Shown here: positions 46,912-56,263 of the stretch, in pieces | Position numbering within the stretch: the first letter of the stretch is position 1 | Layout: each line of letters starts with the position of its first letter | Origin: Bdellovibrio sp. 22V | Lineage (GTDB): Bacteria > Bdellovibrionota > Bdellovibrionia > Bdellovibrionales > Bdellovibrionaceae | DNA length: 64,000 nt | Reading direction: 5' to 3' | Assembly (NCBI RefSeq): GCF_030169785.1 | Contig: NZ_CP125854.1 | Coordinates: forward strand, 3,224,001 to 3,288,000 | The notes under the pieces: generated by a model | Seen by the model: the letters and a program-made list of their open reading frames with translations, nothing else | Told to the model about the DNA's origin: nothing | The model's database searches: none | Program-made: the position numbers and the translations under genes

Positions 46912-48145
46912 CAATCGCGGTATCGCCCTCATGGTGGCGACAGCCGCGATCATGCTGATTATGTATTTCGCGATGGAAGTCTCTTACGACTCGAACGTCG
47001 AATATTTGGTGAACTCTCAAGGTTTGAATCGTGTGAAGGCTTATTATGCCGCGAAATCCGGCATGCAGTTGAGCTTGCTGCGTATTAAAATTTATCAACA
47101 AGCACAAAGCAAGTTGGGATCGACTTTGGGGAACAGTCCCCTGCTCGATGAAATCTGGAAGTTCCCGTTTGCTTGGCCGTTGCCTATTCCTGACGAACTC
47201 AGTGCGATCGACAAAGACAACTTTCAAAAGGCCGTCAAAGATTCGACGATGGATGCAAGCTACATCATCACGATCGAAGATGAAGGCTCTAAGATCGACT
47301 TGAACGACTTGAACTCCCCTTCAAAAGTTTTGCGAGACGCCACAAAAAATCAGCTCTTAAATATTTTCATTCAGCAAATCAAAGACAATGAAGATTTCGC
47401 AAAGAAATATGCAAACGAGCGTTTCGAAGAACTTGTGAACTCGATCGCCGACTGGATGAGTGACAAAAGAACGTCTTTAAATGGCGGCGATAAAAGAGCG
47501 CGCTACAACGAGATGAATCAGTTGGCGCAAGTAGATTATTACCCACCGAACCGCAGCTTCCGCACTTTGGCGGAATTGCACATGGTTCCGGGTATGAATG
47601 ATGATTTTTATGAACTGCTCGCCCCCCGCATCACGATTTACGGGATGAAGGGTATCAATCCTAACTTGGCTTCCAAAGACGTCTTGAAGTCTTTAGATCC
47701 CGCGATGACGGATGAAGCTGTCAGTGAAATTATCAAACGCCGTGAAGATCAGAACGAAGGCGGTCCGTTTAAGTGTGATGCGAATGGCGGCAGCCAGGAT
47801 TTCTGGAATTTTGTTACCAGTCGTGGTGTGCGTCTGCAAGGCGACCCGAACTTGATTCCGATGGTTTGTGATACCGTGATGAGTTTTAAAATTCGCAGCA
47901 CCGGCGAATTTGCAGGTGCCGTTCGCGAGATCACGGCGATCGTTGTCGACCTCAACAAAATGGCAACGAAGGTCAAAGACTACGTCGACAAAGAAAAGAA
48001 AGCTGAAGGCGGCGGCGGTGAAAGCACCGGCACCGGAACTGGAACTGGTGGCAACGCCGGTTCAGGAACAGGCGGCTCCGGCACCACAGCGAAAGATCCC
48101 ATTCCGAAGGGCCCACCCCGCGTCGTTTATTGGAACGAGCGATAA
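46859..48145 (+). CDS. gspK: Type II secretion system minor pseudopilin GspK
   Basis: 428-residue tip pseudopilin, the largest of the set. The ATG at 46859 follows GAGGAGG inside the 3' end of gspJ. Cut site NRG/IALMV after Gly21; the +5 glutamate is missing, which is normal for GspK. The large inserted alpha domain (about 120-330) includes DLNDLNSPSKVL and GMKGINPNLASKDVLKSLDP (SAM-like). The end is Gly/Thr-rich (GESTGTGTGTGGNAGSGTGG). Confidence 0.92.
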   Translation: MRKAIKALGRELRRPINNNRGIALMVATAAIMLIMYFAMEVSYDSNVEYLVNSQGLNRVKAYYAAKSGMQLSLLRIKIYQQAQSKLGSTLGNSPLLDEIWKFPFAWPLPIPDELSAIDKDNFQKAVKDSTMDASYIITIEDEGSKIDLNDLNSPSKVLRDATKNQLLNIFIQQIKDNEDFAKKYANERFEELVNSIADWMSDKRTSLNGGDKRARYNEMNQLAQVDYYPPNRSFRTLAELHMVPGMNDDFYELLAPRITIYGMKGINPNLASKDVLKSLDPAMTDEAVSEIIKRREDQNEGGPFKCDANGGSQDFWNFVTSRGVRLQGDPNLIPMVCDTVMSFKIRSTGEFAGAVREITAIVVDLNKMATKVKDYVDKEKKAEGGGGESTGTGTGTGGNAGSGTGGSGTTAKDPIPKGPPRVVYWNER

Positions 48146-48330
48146 TTCTTTTATTGCGATTTGCGAGACCGAACTTCAACGGCGGCAAGACTAAAGCCTG
48201 GATAAGACAATAAAACTTCCGCCCGTTTTTTTCCAATTCCCCAAAACATTTCCAACATTTAAAGCTATACACACACCCTCCTCCTCGCATAAACTTAAGT
48301 CTGAACTTGTTCACGGAGGAACGGGCTCTC

Positions 48331-50001
48331 ATGAAATCACTCGGCATAGACATTGGTTCTAGCAGCATTAAACTTGTTGAAGTGCAGTCCACTTCCAAAG
48401 GCTTTCAGGTCACTCAATTCGTTGAGCATCCCCTGAACGTCGCCCCTGGACACGATCAAGAGCTTGAGATCATCGAGTTCTTACGCGACTTCACAAGTCA
48501 CTATGATCCCAACCAAACACGTTTCATCATGGGTCTTCGTCAAGACCGCGTGGCGATTCGCAATAAGTTCTTCCCGTTCAACGATCGTATTAAAATTGCA
48601 AAGTCTCTCGCGTTTGAACTTGAAGAAGACATTCCTTTTTCCTCTGACAACGCGATCTTCGATGCGAAAATCATTCGCACCGTGGGAAGCGGCGCTGAAG
48701 TTCTTGCATGTGCGGCTCCGAAAGTGCATTTACAAAACGCCATTCAAAGAGCCAACGATGCCGGCATGGATCCTTTCTTGATTTCGACAGAAGGCACGGC
48801 CTTCGCGAACGTCTTTGAAAAATGGAATGAGGCTCCTCCGGCGATGTTGCCACCGGCGATTGCGCTGAACGACGAAGAAAATAAACCGGTCCGTCACGTG
48901 CAATTGATCTTGAACATGGGACACACGCGCACGCTAGTCACGGCGTTTGAAGGCAACTCCCTGATCGCGGTTCGCTCCGTTTTGTGGGGCGGAAAAAATA
49001 TCGCCGATGCGATTGCCAAAAAATATGAAATTCCGTTCCTTGAAGCGATGAAAGAGCTGCAAACGAAAGCTTTCATTCTGACGAATAAACAAGGCGCTAC
49101 TTTCGATCAAGTGACGTTCTCAGATACGATTGCGAAAGCTGTGCGCGAAATGGCGCGCGATCTGCAACTTTCGATCTTGGAACTTAAGAGTGAGTTTAAT
49201 GCGCAGATCAACACGATCTCTATAACCGGCGGGGTTTCGCAGATTCAAAATCTGGGACCTTTCCTGACGCAAATTCTGGAAGTTCCCGTAAACCGCGTTT
49301 CTACTTTAGACTTAATTCCGAACGTGATGTTTGAAAGATCCGCGCAGAATGGCGCCAAAGCCGGAGTGGCTTTGGGCCTTGCCATTGAAGGTTTCAAAAA
49401 ACCGCGCAACCCTCCGATCAATTTCTTGCGGGGTGAATTTGCGAAAGAAAATCACCAAGCGAAAATGTTCTGGGAAAAATGGGGTCATACGATCAAGGTG
49501 GGCGCGGCAGCGCTTCTGATCCTTTTCGTTTATACAACCCTTCGCCAAAGCTTTTCTTTATCCTTGGCGGATCGCACACAAGAAGTCCTTAAAGACCAGG
49601 CGAAATCCGTCGCGGGCCTTAAAGGAAAGAACGCTTCTGAAAGCGGCATTCGTAAATACATTCGTGACAATAAAAAACGAGCTGCGGATTTAAAAACTTT
49701 GGCAAGTGTGGCAAACATGAACTCTGCGCTTGATATCGTCAAAAAGATTTCGGAAGCGGCTCCTGGCAAAGCAACGATCACATTGGATGTACACCAGTTG
49801 CAAGTGCAAGACGCACAAGTGGTGATGCAAGGCTACGTGAATACAGCGCGAGAGCTCAGCATTCTGCAACAGTCTTTGACAAACGTGGCTGCTGACGGAC
49901 AAGTGCGAGCCCAAAGATCCACTTTGAATCCACTGCCCGGCCGAACAGCTTTCTCTTTTAGTTTTAATGTCGATCGCGGTATCCAGAAGGTGACAAGATG
50001 A
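48331..50001 (+). CDS. gspL: Type II secretion system GspL, PilM-like
   Basis: 556-residue inner-membrane assembly protein. Residues 1-375 form an actin-like PilM fold (SLGIDIGSSSIKLVEV at the start; HVQLILNMGHTRTLVTAF; ITGGVSQIQNLGPFL). A single membrane helix at about 396-412 follows, then a coiled coil and a ferredoxin-like periplasmic domain. It is longer than the roughly 400 residues of enterobacterial GspL because the actin-like part is complete. The ATG follows GGAGG. A 185-bp gap precedes it, so an internal promoter is possible. It overlaps gspM by 4 bp. Confidence 0.88.
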   Translation: MKSLGIDIGSSSIKLVEVQSTSKGFQVTQFVEHPLNVAPGHDQELEIIEFLRDFTSHYDPNQTRFIMGLRQDRVAIRNKFFPFNDRIKIAKSLAFELEEDIPFSSDNAIFDAKIIRTVGSGAEVLACAAPKVHLQNAIQRANDAGMDPFLISTEGTAFANVFEKWNEAPPAMLPPAIALNDEENKPVRHVQLILNMGHTRTLVTAFEGNSLIAVRSVLWGGKNIADAIAKKYEIPFLEAMKELQTKAFILTNKQGATFDQVTFSDTIAKAVREMARDLQLSILELKSEFNAQINTISITGGVSQIQNLGPFLTQILEVPVNRVSTLDLIPNVMFERSAQNGAKAGVALGLAIEGFKKPRNPPINFLRGEFAKENHQAKMFWEKWGHTIKVGAAALLILFVYTTLRQSFSLSLADRTQEVLKDQAKSVAGLKGKNASESGIRKYIRDNKKRAADLKTLASVANMNSALDIVKKISEAAPGKATITLDVHQLQVQDAQVVMQGYVNTARELSILQQSLTNVAADGQVRAQRSTLNPLPGRTAFSFSFNVDRGIQKVTR

Positions 50002-50675
50002 ATTTAGACGATTTAAAGGATAAATTTATTAGTGATGCCCGTGTTACATGGGAGAGAGTGCAAGAAAGCGGCGCTTACAATCAATTGCGCGATCGCTACG
50101 AAAACATGTCCCCACCGATGCAAAAGGTCACGGTGGTGGGTGTCGTAGCTCTTATCGGTTTTATGATTTTGAGTATTCCTTACGGGCGCTACAATCAATC
50201 CAAAGAGTACGTGGATGAATTTGAAAGCAAACGTATGACGATCCGTGAGTTGCTTAAAGTCACTCGCGAGTCTTCGGACGTGCCGCAAATTCCGCAAGCT
50301 CCGCCTATTGACTCCGTTCGCGCCAATATTGAAAGCCAAATCAAGGCGGCGAATCTTTTGCCAGAACAGGTGAAAGGCACGGAAGTTATACAAAACGATT
50401 CGAAATTGGTGCCGCAGAATTTAACCGAAGGCGCCGTGCAAGTCAGTCTTGCGAAGCTCAATATTCGCCAGGCTCTGGACATGGGTTATCAATTTCAAAG
50501 CATTAATCCGAGTTTGAAACTGAAAGACATCATCATGACGGCGAATAGTGAAGATGCCCGCTATTATGACGTCACTTACAAATTAGTTGCTTTGGCTGTT
50601 CCTGCTCCACCAGAAATTCCGGCGGCAGAGCCTCCTTCTCGCGGCAAAAGAAATCGTAACAATAGCGAGGAGTAG
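49998..50675 (+). CDS. gspM: Type II secretion system protein GspM
   Basis: 225-residue bitopic inner-membrane protein that partners GspL. Cytoplasmic N-terminus to about 42, membrane helix about 44-62 (VTVVGVVALIGFMILSIPYG), then a periplasmic ferredoxin-like domain (GAVQVSLAKLNIRQALDMGYQFQ, YYDVTYKLVALAV) and a basic C-terminus. Assignment rests mainly on operon order and topology because GspM is poorly conserved. gspN starts 2 bp on. Confidence 0.85.
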   Translation: MNLDDLKDKFISDARVTWERVQESGAYNQLRDRYENMSPPMQKVTVVGVVALIGFMILSIPYGRYNQSKEYVDEFESKRMTIRELLKVTRESSDVPQIPQAPPIDSVRANIESQIKAANLLPEQVKGTEVIQNDSKLVPQNLTEGAVQVSLAKLNIRQALDMGYQFQSINPSLKLKDIIMTANSEDARYYDVTYKLVALAVPAPPEIPAAEPPSRGKRNRNNSEE

Positions 50676-50677
50676 AC

Positions 50678-51643
50678 ATGGAACAACTTCGTCAGCTCAT
50701 CAAATTGATTCGTGAAAGCAAAGGGAAAATCTTCATCATGGTGGTTTCCGCTTTGGTCTTTTTATTCCTGCTCTTCCCGTTTGATGACATGAGTGACTTG
50801 ATTTCTTCACAAGTTTCCAAACTTTCCAACAACACGGTGTACGTGCAGTTTGAGCGTTTGAAAATGAGTCTTTTCCCGCAGCCCGGTGTAAAAATGGATC
50901 AAGTTTATATTGAATCTATTCGTACGCCGGCCTTGTCAGCGCAAGAACTTGTCATCACTCCGTCTGTGACCGGCTTGATTCAACAAAAACCTTATGGCCA
51001 TGTCTCTGCAAAGGGATTACTGAAGGGAGATGTTGACGTTCAAGTGGGTAAAGGCACGCGCACGGAAAATGGCGTTGAACGCCATCGCATTGAAGTCAGC
51101 GCGAAACAAGTGTCCTTGCATGACTTGCGTGAGCTTGCCAATCTCCCTGTCCTTCTTAAAGGACAAATGAATTTGGAGACAACAGCTTTAGCGGATTTGA
51201 CGTTTCAGGAACAACCGGATGTCGATGTGAACATGACGATTTCGAAGTTTGAATTACCGCCTTCGAACGTCAATACGCCGATGGGTCCGTTGACTCTGCC
51301 CGATTTAAAACTGAGCACCGTCGAACTTAAAGGCCGCCTTTCCGCAGGACGCTTTATTATTGAGACCGGCACGATCGGCAAACCGGGTGACGAGCTTTAC
51401 GGCACGATCAAAGGCAATATCGGTTTGAATATCGTGAATCGCGGTGGCTCTTTTGGCCAACAAATCGGTGCTTATAATTTTGAGATCGATTTGAAGACGA
51501 AAAAGAGTTTCCAAGATCGCGCCGCTTTGTTTTTGACGTTCATCGACGGCTATAAAACGCCGACGTCGGAAGGCGCTCAGTACAAATTTAAGGTCTCTGC
51601 GACCAATCCAATGATGCCGCCCAGCATAGGTGCCGTGCGTTAG
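50678..51643 (+). CDS. gspN: Type II secretion system protein GspN
   Basis: 321-residue protein with one N-terminal helix (about 17-35) and a long periplasmic part of repeated beta segments (VYVQFERLKMSLFPQPGVKMDQVYIES; VSAKGLLKGDVDVQVGKG), like AsmA/GspN-type proteins. GspN is optional among systems and its role is unsettled. It is the last gene of the gsp operon. Confidence 0.85.
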   Translation: MEQLRQLIKLIRESKGKIFIMVVSALVFLFLLFPFDDMSDLISSQVSKLSNNTVYVQFERLKMSLFPQPGVKMDQVYIESIRTPALSAQELVITPSVTGLIQQKPYGHVSAKGLLKGDVDVQVGKGTRTENGVERHRIEVSAKQVSLHDLRELANLPVLLKGQMNLETTALADLTFQEQPDVDVNMTISKFELPPSNVNTPMGPLTLPDLKLSTVELKGRLSAGRFIIETGTIGKPGDELYGTIKGNIGLNIVNRGGSFGQQIGAYNFEIDLKTKKSFQDRAALFLTFIDGYKTPTSEGAQYKFKVSATNPMMPPSIGAVR

Positions 51644-51669
51644 TGTCCGATTTTGGACGTTCAAACAGA

Positions 51670-51762
51670 CCCCTCGTATATTTAAACTGACGAGGGGCTC
51701 TGCCTAAATATTGCTCAGCTTTTCCTGCAATAAAAAAAGAGCCTGAAGTCTTATTGACTTCA
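51670..51762. terminator. Hairpins between gspN and ssb
   Basis: Two elements: a 7-bp stem CCCCTCG/CGAGGGG (51670-51676, 51691-51697) with no T run, and TGAAGTC-TTATT-GACTTCA (51744-51762). On the minus strand the second is followed by GGCTCTTTTTTTATT, so it has the form of a terminator for antisense RNA, not for gspN. Confidence 0.5.
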
Positions 51763-51805
51763 CTCTCATTCTGACAAAAAACGAATTGTTTTAATTGGAG
51801 GGAAA

Positions 51806-52246
51806 ATGTCTGGAGTAAATAAAGTCATCCTAGTAGGCCGCTTGGGCGCTGATCCTGAAGTCAAAGCGATTGGCAGCGGCAGCACCGTAGCACGCTTGAA
51901 CATCGCTACAAGCGAAACTTGGGTGAAAGACGGTCAAAGACAAGAACGCACTGAATGGCACCGTGTAACTGTATGGGGCAAACTTGCAGAAATCTGCGGT
52001 AAGCATCTTGCTAAGGGCCGTCAAGTTTATGTCGAAGGTAAACTTCAAACTCGTCAATGGGAAGATCAACAAGGTCAAAAACGTTATACGACAGAGATCG
52101 TAGCTAGCACGGTTCAATTCTTGGGTGCTGCTGGTGGCGAAAGATCTGCAGGTGGCGCTTCTACAAGCGGCGGCGGAGACGATTTCGGCTTCAACGATTT
52201 CGGTCCAGAACCAAGCTTCGATTCCAACGACGAAATTCCGTTCTAA
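51806..52246 (+). CDS. ssb: Single-stranded DNA-binding protein
   Basis: 146-residue SSB that coats single-stranded DNA in replication and repair. OB-fold at about 1-110 ([50 protein letters not shown]), a glycine-rich linker, and the acidic tip DSNDEIPF (family DDDIPF) that recruits partner enzymes. A strong GGAGGG site precedes the ATG. It has its own terminator. Confidence 0.97.
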   Translation: MSGVNKVILVGRLGADPEVKAIGSGSTVARLNIATSETWVKDGQRQERTEWHRVTVWGKLAEICGKHLAKGRQVYVEGKLQTRQWEDQQGQKRYTTEIVASTVQFLGAAGGERSAGGASTSGGGDDFGFNDFGPEPSFDSNDEIPF

Positions 52247-52282
52247 TTCGTTCGATTTCGGCCCGTTCTCAACAGCCGACTA

Positions 52283-52312
52283 AAGCCCCGATAAACATTC
52301 GGGGCTTTTTAT
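52283..52312 (+). terminator. Rho-independent terminator of ssb
   Basis: An 8-bp stem (AGCCCCGA at 52284-52291, TCGGGGCT at 52299-52306) with a seven-base loop and a run of T from 52306 to 52310. Confidence 0.9.
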
Positions 52313-52343
52313 TTTGTCCTGAGTTACCTATAATATAAGGGTT

Positions 52344-52733
52344 ATGAAGTCGTTTTTACTTTCTAGCCTTAGCTTCATATTTTTAAGCGGTTGTACTATC
52401 TACCGCTCTGAAGGACGTAAACAATTCGAGTCCGAGGCGCCGAGTAAAATTTCCGCGTCTTCTTTTCAACTTAAAAGCTGCAAAAAAGAAAACCGTCTTG
52501 AATCATGGTTTAACGAAGAGTTTCCCGCACACAATTATGAATTGGTCGTTGCGGAAAACGATTTAGAAATCTGGCGCACCCATCGCGGCCGTACTGTCGA
52601 AGTTAAAGCCATTCAGCGAGCTGACAATGCCACACACTCTTGCATCTATGAATTTGCCGACGACGTCACGTGGAACTTGTACAAACAAGATTTCATCCGT
52701 GAACTTGAAAACAACGTGATGACCCTTGAATAA
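52344..52733 (+). CDS. Small lipoprotein of unknown function
   Basis: 129-residue predicted lipoprotein: signal MKSFLLSSLSFIFLSGC with lipobox LSGC (Cys17), then a small alpha/beta domain with two cysteines (SCKKEN near 46 and HSCIYEF near 101). Residues after the cysteine (TIYRSEG) do not contain an Asp at +2, so outer-membrane sorting is expected. It lies 10 bp before the barrel protein gene, so the two are likely co-expressed. Confidence 0.68.
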   Translation: MKSFLLSSLSFIFLSGCTIYRSEGRKQFESEAPSKISASSFQLKSCKKENRLESWFNEEFPAHNYELVVAENDLEIWRTHRGRTVEVKAIQRADNATHSCIYEFADDVTWNLYKQDFIRELENNVMTLE

Positions 52734-52743
52734 AGGAAGGCCC

Positions 52744-53658
52744 GTGACATCTCGATTTTGCATCTTTGCTTTAGCTTCCCTGCTTTACTTTGCTGTCTCT
52801 GCCGAAGCCGCGACTGTTTCTGCCGTTAAAGGGCAAAAGGTTCTGATCAATCTTGAAGGCGACGTGGTTGCTCCAGGTGACGAGTTTTACTTGATCAATC
52901 CAAGTTCAGATAAAAGAACTGCGATTATTCGCGTGAAACAAGTCAAAAGCGGCAAAGCCCTTGCTGAAATCGTCAAAGGCCGCGCAGCTAGCGGTTATTC
53001 TCTGCAAGCGAAGGCAGCCTCCCCGATCAGTGCGGATGTGCCACCACCGGGCAGTGAAGAAGACACCTCTACAAAGCGGGATGCAAGCACTCACCTTCGT
53101 GTTTTGAAAGACTCTTACGGCGTTATGGGCGTTATCACAATGAACAGCATGACAGCCGATATTCGCTATCTGGATTCAGGAACAGGCATCTTACAAACAG
53201 CCAGTGCAACGATGAACGGCAACGGTTTTGGCGTGGATGGTTTTTATGACTACGCTTTTAGCCGCGACTTTGTCGGTCATGCCGTCGCTGGTATTGAACA
53301 GTTTAACGTTTCCGGAAGTGCCTCTTCAGCAGCCTGCGGAGGCACGACAAGCTGTGACGCCAAAATCAATTATCTCTCTTTTTATGGTGTGATTAAGTGG
53401 TATTTAATCCAAGGAAAATACCGCGGCTGGCTTGGTGGGGGATTGGGTTATCTTCTGGCCGTTTCAAAATCCAGTTCCGCTTTGAACGAGTCGCAAATTT
53501 CGACGAATCAAGTTTTTAACGCCAACGTCGGTGTCGACATTCAACTGAATCGTCGCAACTATATTCCCGTAAGTCTTGAATACAATATGTTTCCGTCTTC
53601 GGATACTGTGAAAGCCAGTCAGATGATGATCAAAGCGGGCTGGGCTTGGAATCTGTAG
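52744..53658 (+). CDS. Exported protein with a small N-terminal domain and an outer-membrane beta-barrel
   Basis: 304-residue protein, start GTG at 52744 behind GGAAGG (a TTG at 52726 is less likely). Signal peptide to about 24 (VSAEA). Residues 25-85 form a beta-rich domain (VSAVKGQKVLINLEGDVVAPGDEFYLI) like those in FlgT-type proteins, then a linker and a barrel from about 115 with alternating strands and aromatic girdles, ending in IKAGWAWNL. One disulphide is likely (ACGGTTSCDA). Its last 29 bp overlap the end of the convergent kinase gene. Confidence 0.7.
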   Translation: MTSRFCIFALASLLYFAVSAEAATVSAVKGQKVLINLEGDVVAPGDEFYLINPSSDKRTAIIRVKQVKSGKALAEIVKGRAASGYSLQAKAASPISADVPPPGSEEDTSTKRDASTHLRVLKDSYGVMGVITMNSMTADIRYLDSGTGILQTASATMNGNGFGVDGFYDYAFSRDFVGHAVAGIEQFNVSGSASSAACGGTTSCDAKINYLSFYGVIKWYLIQGKYRGWLGGGLGYLLAVSKSSSALNESQISTNQVFNANVGVDIQLNRRNYIPVSLEYNMFPSSDTVKASQMMIKAGWAWNL

Positions 53659-56263
53659 TTTCGTTTTCATCCTCGGGCAGCCAAATCACAAAACGCGTCT
53701 TGCCTCCCGCATCGTCCAAATAAAATTTCCCGCCGTGCGATTGAATGATTCCTTGAGAAATACTCAAGCCTAAACCGACGCCCTTACCCACTTCTTTAGT
53801 TGTAAAAAATGGCTCCATGATTCTTTCGCGCAAATGATAAGGCACGCCGGCGCCACTATCCATCACACTGATTTCCACGCCGCCCTGTTTCTGGCACGCT
53901 TCAATCACAACACGTTTTTCTTTGCTCGCCAAAACGGCGTCCAAAGCATTGTTCAAAAGATTCAGAACCACTTGAGAGATTTGATAGGGTCTTACGTGAA
54001 TTTCCAAGTGCGGTTCGATCTGGGCCTTCAGCTCAACGCCTTCGATACGGAACTTCTCGTGACAAAATGACAAAGTGTCGTCGATCAAAGATTCTACGCG
54101 CACCCACTCTTTTGCACCTTGATCCGCTTCCCGCGCGTAACTGCGAAGGCCACGAATGATTTTGGCGATTCTTTGCACCACGGCCTCAATAGAATCAATT
54201 TTCTTCACCATGTCTTCTTCTTTATCCAGACCGCGATTCTGCAAATGGCGACGTAAAATTCCAACGTGGCCGTTGATGATCGCCAAAGGATTGTTGATCT
54301 CGTGCGCGATGCCGGCCGCCATTTCCCCGAGTGACGCCAACCGCGACGATGCCAGGATTTTTTGCTCCTGCTCCTGCAAAAGAAGCTCGCGCTGACGAAG
54401 CTCTGTTACGTCTTCGAAAATTCCAAGGTAGCCTGTCGTCTGCCCCGCTTCGTTGCGGATTTCGCTGGCCGACAGCACCATTGAATATTTTTTCCCGGAA
54501 CGGGAAATCAAAGTCCACTCACTGGCTTTGTAGTCGCGGACTTGGAAAAGCGCTTTGAAGAATTCGATGTCCAGCCCGATAGGACGTCCTAATTCCGCCA
54601 CCATCTTATCGCGAAACTCCATGACTTGTTTGACGTCATGATAAATCCACGGTGTTTCTTTGCCTGCGAGTTCCTCGGTCGTATAACCCAACATGCGTTC
54701 GGCTGTGGCATTCATCTCGCGAATAAAACCTTTTTCATCCAAAGAGATCATCAGAAAAGCCGAGCTGTTCATGCTCGCTTTTTTCCATTCAAATGCTTCC
54801 TTCGCTTCTTTTTCAGATTCGCGTGCCCGATTGTAAAAGCTCAATGCAAGTCCCAACAAGGCCGAGACACTCACCCCGAACAACAAAACCACACTTGGCA
54901 TCGCGGAAGAGTTTTCCCGAATTGTAGAGGCTTTCGGAACAAGGAGAATTTCCCAATCAACGCCCATATTGGAATAGTGCGTGCGATAAGTCCAACTGCC
55001 GGGCAAGTTCTTGTCGATATCGCCGATGGAGTAAATTCTTTTGCCCTTTTCCAGAATGGCAAGATCGTATCCCTGATTGTTCAAAACGCGCGTAAAGAAA
55101 GGCTCTGCCATGACGGCCGCGGACACGACGCCAAGGTATTTTTCGTCTCGGAAAATCGGTACGAGTAAAACAAAACCTTTACCGCCGGAACGCAACTCAA
55201 ACACGCGGGAAAGAAAAGGGCGCCGCTCTGAATACACACGGCGGTAAGACTCCAGCACACCCGCCTCAAAACCGACACTGGTATTTAAGACAAGCTTTCC
55301 TCCGTCTGTTAGAGGATATACCCAGCGCGCCACGCGATTTTCATCGGACCACAAAAGGCGACGAAGTCCCTGGAACTCGTTGAAGTAGTTTTCAGCGTCA
55401 ATACGCCAGTACTTTTCTGAAAGATAGGCCCCGGAAGCAAATCGATAAGACATTTGTTGCAGGGATTTTTCCAGAGGATAAAAAACATTATCCAAAGAAC
55501 TCTTCAGCGATTCCCCGCGAATATGCGTGATACTTTTATTTCTATCGAAATCGCGCATCACGAGAAGATGCCAGATGAGAACCGACGTTAAAATCCCGAC
55601 GATCAAAACATAAAAAGGCACAAGCGCATTTTGTCTTTGCGTGACACTGCGGATTTGCAACCGTTTTTGCCACAAAAGCGCCAGAGCCAAAAGCAACAAA
55701 CATCCCGCCGTATGCGCGGCCATCGCCAGAAAACTTCCCCACGCGTATTTCGCGTCGAAGTTTGCAAAGTAGCTAAGCAAACTGATCGTTGAAAATCCGA
55801 CAACAAGAGTCGCCGCCGTCGCACAAATAAACTGGTGGGAATTCACGCGGCGTTTATAAAAACCCGCAAAACTTAAAATCAGAAAACACACCGTCGAACT
55901 CAAACTCATCCGACCGGGCGTTTCTGTGGCCGTGCCCAGCAAAGGCTTGAAAACCAAAGTGTCGATACCCCAGTTTTTTCCGGTGATGTACTGGCCAAGA
56001 GTGATCGCGGAAACAATGAAAACGAAGGCTGAAGCCGCTTTGGCGTAACGGGGATCTCGCTCTGAAAACAGAATTCCCAAAGCATAAATGCCCAGGCACA
56101 ACGCCGTATTAAAAACCATCGGAGGATAATCAGGACGAATTTGGATCAGCGTGATATCGCGCAGAATCCACCCAATCATGACAATGATCGACACCAGGAA
56201 GACAACACTGGCAAAAATAAAATGCAGCTTACGAGAAATCTTAGTGGATAACACGAGTGACAC
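53630..56263 (-). CDS. Membrane PAS-domain sensor histidine kinase
   Basis: 877-residue kinase. About seven N-terminal helices (10-210), another near 220-240, a periplasmic sensor of about 210 residues (CHASE/Cache-like; RDEKYLGVVSAAVMAEPFF), a helix near 455-475, a PAS domain (about 495-620), then HisKA with SLGEMAAGIAHEINNP (His near 650) and HATPase (NLLNNALDAV; DSGAGVP; GKGVGLGLSIS). No receiver domain and no regulator gene adjacent. No ATG precedes the first helix: the GTG at 56263 behind GGGA is preferred. It overlaps the Rel/SpoT gene by 23 bp. Confidence 0.9.
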   Translation of the reverse strand: MSLVLSTKISRKLHFIFASVVFLVSIIVMIGWILRDITLIQIRPDYPPMVFNTALCLGIYALGILFSERDPRYAKAASAFVFIVSAITLGQYITGKNWGIDTLVFKPLLGTATETPGRMSLSSTVCFLILSFAGFYKRRVNSHQFICATAATLVVGFSTISLLSYFANFDAKYAWGSFLAMAAHTAGCLLLLALALLWQKRLQIRSVTQRQNALVPFYVLIVGILTSVLIWHLLVMRDFDRNKSITHIRGESLKSSLDNVFYPLEKSLQQMSYRFASGAYLSEKYWRIDAENYFNEFQGLRRLLWSDENRVARWVYPLTDGGKLVLNTSVGFEAGVLESYRRVYSERRPFLSRVFELRSGGKGFVLLVPIFRDEKYLGVVSAAVMAEPFFTRVLNNQGYDLAILEKGKRIYSIGDIDKNLPGSWTYRTHYSNMGVDWEILLVPKASTIRENSSAMPSVVLLFGVSVSALLGLALSFYNRARESEKEAKEAFEWKKASMNSSAFLMISLDEKGFIREMNATAERMLGYTTEELAGKETPWIYHDVKQVMEFRDKMVAELGRPIGLDIEFFKALFQVRDYKASEWTLISRSGKKYSMVLSASEIRNEAGQTTGYLGIFEDVTELRQRELLLQEQEQKILASSRLASLGEMAAGIAHEINNPLAIINGHVGILRRHLQNRGLDKEEDMVKKIDSIEAVVQRIAKIIRGLRSYAREADQGAKEWVRVESLIDDTLSFCHEKFRIEGVELKAQIEPHLEIHVRPYQISQVVLNLLNNALDAVLASKEKRVVIEACQKQGGVEISVMDSGAGVPYHLRERIMEPFFTTKEVGKGVGLGLSISQGIIQSHGGKFYLDDAGGKTRFVIWLPEDENETTDSKPSPL

